From UBA2144 sp043819035 (GTDB lineage: Bacteria; Patescibacteriota; Gracilibacteria; Peribacterales; Peribacteraceae): a stretch of 6,623 nt of DNA. Below the pieces are notes generated by a model. That model saw nothing but the letters and a program-made list of their open reading frames with translations. It did no database searches and had not been told where the DNA came from. Positions 6,012 through 6,623 of this stretch are shown here, piece after piece. The stretch is taken from assembly GCA_043819035.1 (NCBI GenBank), contig JBDRFD010000035.1, positions 1 to 6,623 on the forward strand. Reading direction: 5' to 3'. Each line of letters begins with the position of its first letter. The stretch's first letter is position 1. The position numbers and the translations under genes were made by a program.

Positions 6012-6623
6012 GTGTCAGCGGACAAGTAGTGTTTACAGATACAATTCCAGTCCATGAGGGCTTGAGCCGGCTCATCACGAAGGTCCAGGTAGAAATTATG
6101 GTCGTAGTTCTGCCACGTTGGTCCGGTGCGAAAGAGTGCTTTTTTAAGATATGAACTGCGTACAGCCAGGCATCCAAAACCGTTACCACCAATAGTTGTA
6201 ACACCACTATCAACGACATATTCTTTACCTTCATTTGTCCACTGCCAAGCAATAGGACGGTGCTTAAAACGGTCACGGTATATTCCACTGACTGTTGCTG
6301 TGGTTGGTCCGAAGTGTTTGAGGAGTTTCACGTAGGCATCGTTAGGAGGGATGACGTCATCTTCAAGGAAGAATGCATATGGCGTTTGGATAAGACGCGC
6401 AAAGAGATTGTAGATATGGGCGCAGGCGTGCTGTATATCTGGTATGACTTCAAGGCGAGGCATGTCAGCAAGGTTTTTTGGACCGACATCCTCTGCAAGA
6501 TATGTGTGACTTTTATAATCACAGGACCCAAGCCACACGCGCACTTGATGACTGAACAAAGGTTCCTGAGAAGTATCCAGGATAATAAGATGCAGTTTAT
6601 CGTGGGGGAATTGCTGTCGCTCG
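6002..6623 (-). CDS. GT-A-like glycosyltransferase, 5' truncated by window edge (206 aa visible)
   Basis: The frame is open to the window edge. The TTG at 6559 that could serve as a start is internal, because the 21 residues before it (ERQQFPHDKLHLIILDTS...) match the corresponding stretch of module 3 of the 832-residue protein. Visible features in order: a beta-strand ending in LDTS (15-18), VWLGSCDY, IYNLFARL, an acidic FFLEDDVIPP (84-93; E87-D88-D89 a plausible metal/nucleotide site), SGIY and WQW, GGNGFGC (145-151), YDHNFY (173-178), and MDWNCICKHY near the end. The acidic block followed by a late C-x-H fits the GT-A layout of GT2-like enzymes, where a late histidine can help bind metal. 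This family is not one I can name. The missing N-terminus may hold only the first strand of this domain or additional GT modules. The stop TAG (6004-6002) lies inside the start of the next gene, so it is the first visible member of the operon. It keeps residues lost in its paralog, so it is the likelier active copy. Confidence 0.85.
   Translation of the reverse strand, partial: ERQQFPHDKLHLIILDTSQEPLFSHQVRVWLGSCDYKSHTYLAEDVGPKNLADMPRLEVIPDIQHACAHIYNLFARLIQTPYAFFLEDDVIPPNDAYVKLLKHFGPTTATVSGIYRDRFKHRPIAWQWTNEGKEYVVDSGVTTIGGNGFGCLAVRSSYLKKALFRTGPTWQNYDHNFYLDLRDEPAQALMDWNCICKHYLSADTWV
6026..6622 (-). repeat. Diverged duplicate domain, copy B (partial GT at right edge)
   Basis: This is the partner of the segment at 1014-1556, in the same orientation about 5 kb upstream in the operon. 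It continues past the window edge. It keeps LEDD, YDHNFY and CICKHY where copy A has LKED, CEYNFY and CRCSPN. The similarity is at protein level with only short stretches of matching DNA, so the duplication is old or the copies were acquired separately. Confidence 0.82.

Noticed and set aside
6557..6559. TTG as the start codon of the rightmost GT
   Set aside because: The frame stays open to the window edge, and the residues before it match the paralogous module 3, so the gene is truncated by the window rather than starting here.
1..6623. tRNA, rRNA, CRISPR array, insertion sequence or attachment site
   Set aside because: No direct-repeat array, terminal inverted repeats, transposase-like frame or cloverleaf was seen. 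Nearly every base is covered by the five coding regions.

Overview
The window is a piece of a bacterial surface-glycan (polysaccharide or oligosaccharide) biosynthesis locus. It is densely packed, with almost no intergenic DNA. The standard stop codons fit: TAA, TAG and TGA all act as genuine stops, so UGA is not recoded. By eye the base composition is moderately AT-rich. The organism cannot be named. Tight packing, missing Shine-Dalgarno sequences at the three visible start codons, an unusual multi-domain glycosyltransferase (GT) and a GT-C-like membrane protein with a GEPERYMEH motif would fit an uncultivated bacterium, possibly of the Patescibacteria/CPR type. That is a weak inference.

Layout. 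On the plus strand, bases 1-1011 hold the 3' end of a gene for a polytopic membrane protein with a soluble C-terminal domain; its start lies left of the window. Everything else is one minus-strand operon read right to left. It begins with a 5'-truncated GT gene (6623-6002). Next come a single-domain GT-B (GT4-like) enzyme (6011-5118), a tandem GT2-GT2 protein of the RfbC type (5118-3436), and a three-module protein GT4-GT2-GT-A-like (3431-933). The minus-strand genes are linked by a 10-nt overlap, a TGATG one-base overlap and a 4-nt gap, which suggests translational coupling. The last minus-strand gene runs 79 bp into the 3' end of the convergent membrane-protein gene.

The four minus-strand genes encode seven GT modules, all apparently soluble and without signal peptides. 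They probably add sugars one after another to a carrier on the cytoplasmic face of the membrane. The plus-strand membrane protein could be a GT-C-type transferase or polymerase acting on the outer face.

Points of most interest: (i) the third module of the 832-residue protein is a diverged copy of the partial GT at the right edge and has lost several residues that the copy keeps; (ii) exactly at the join between its second and third modules lies an A8 run in the coding strand with an in-frame A_AAA_AAG; (iii) the same bases, read on the plus strand, form a textbook intrinsic terminator (an 11-bp hairpin followed by T8) lying inside the gene, antisense to it, about 620 bp past the end of the convergent membrane-protein gene.
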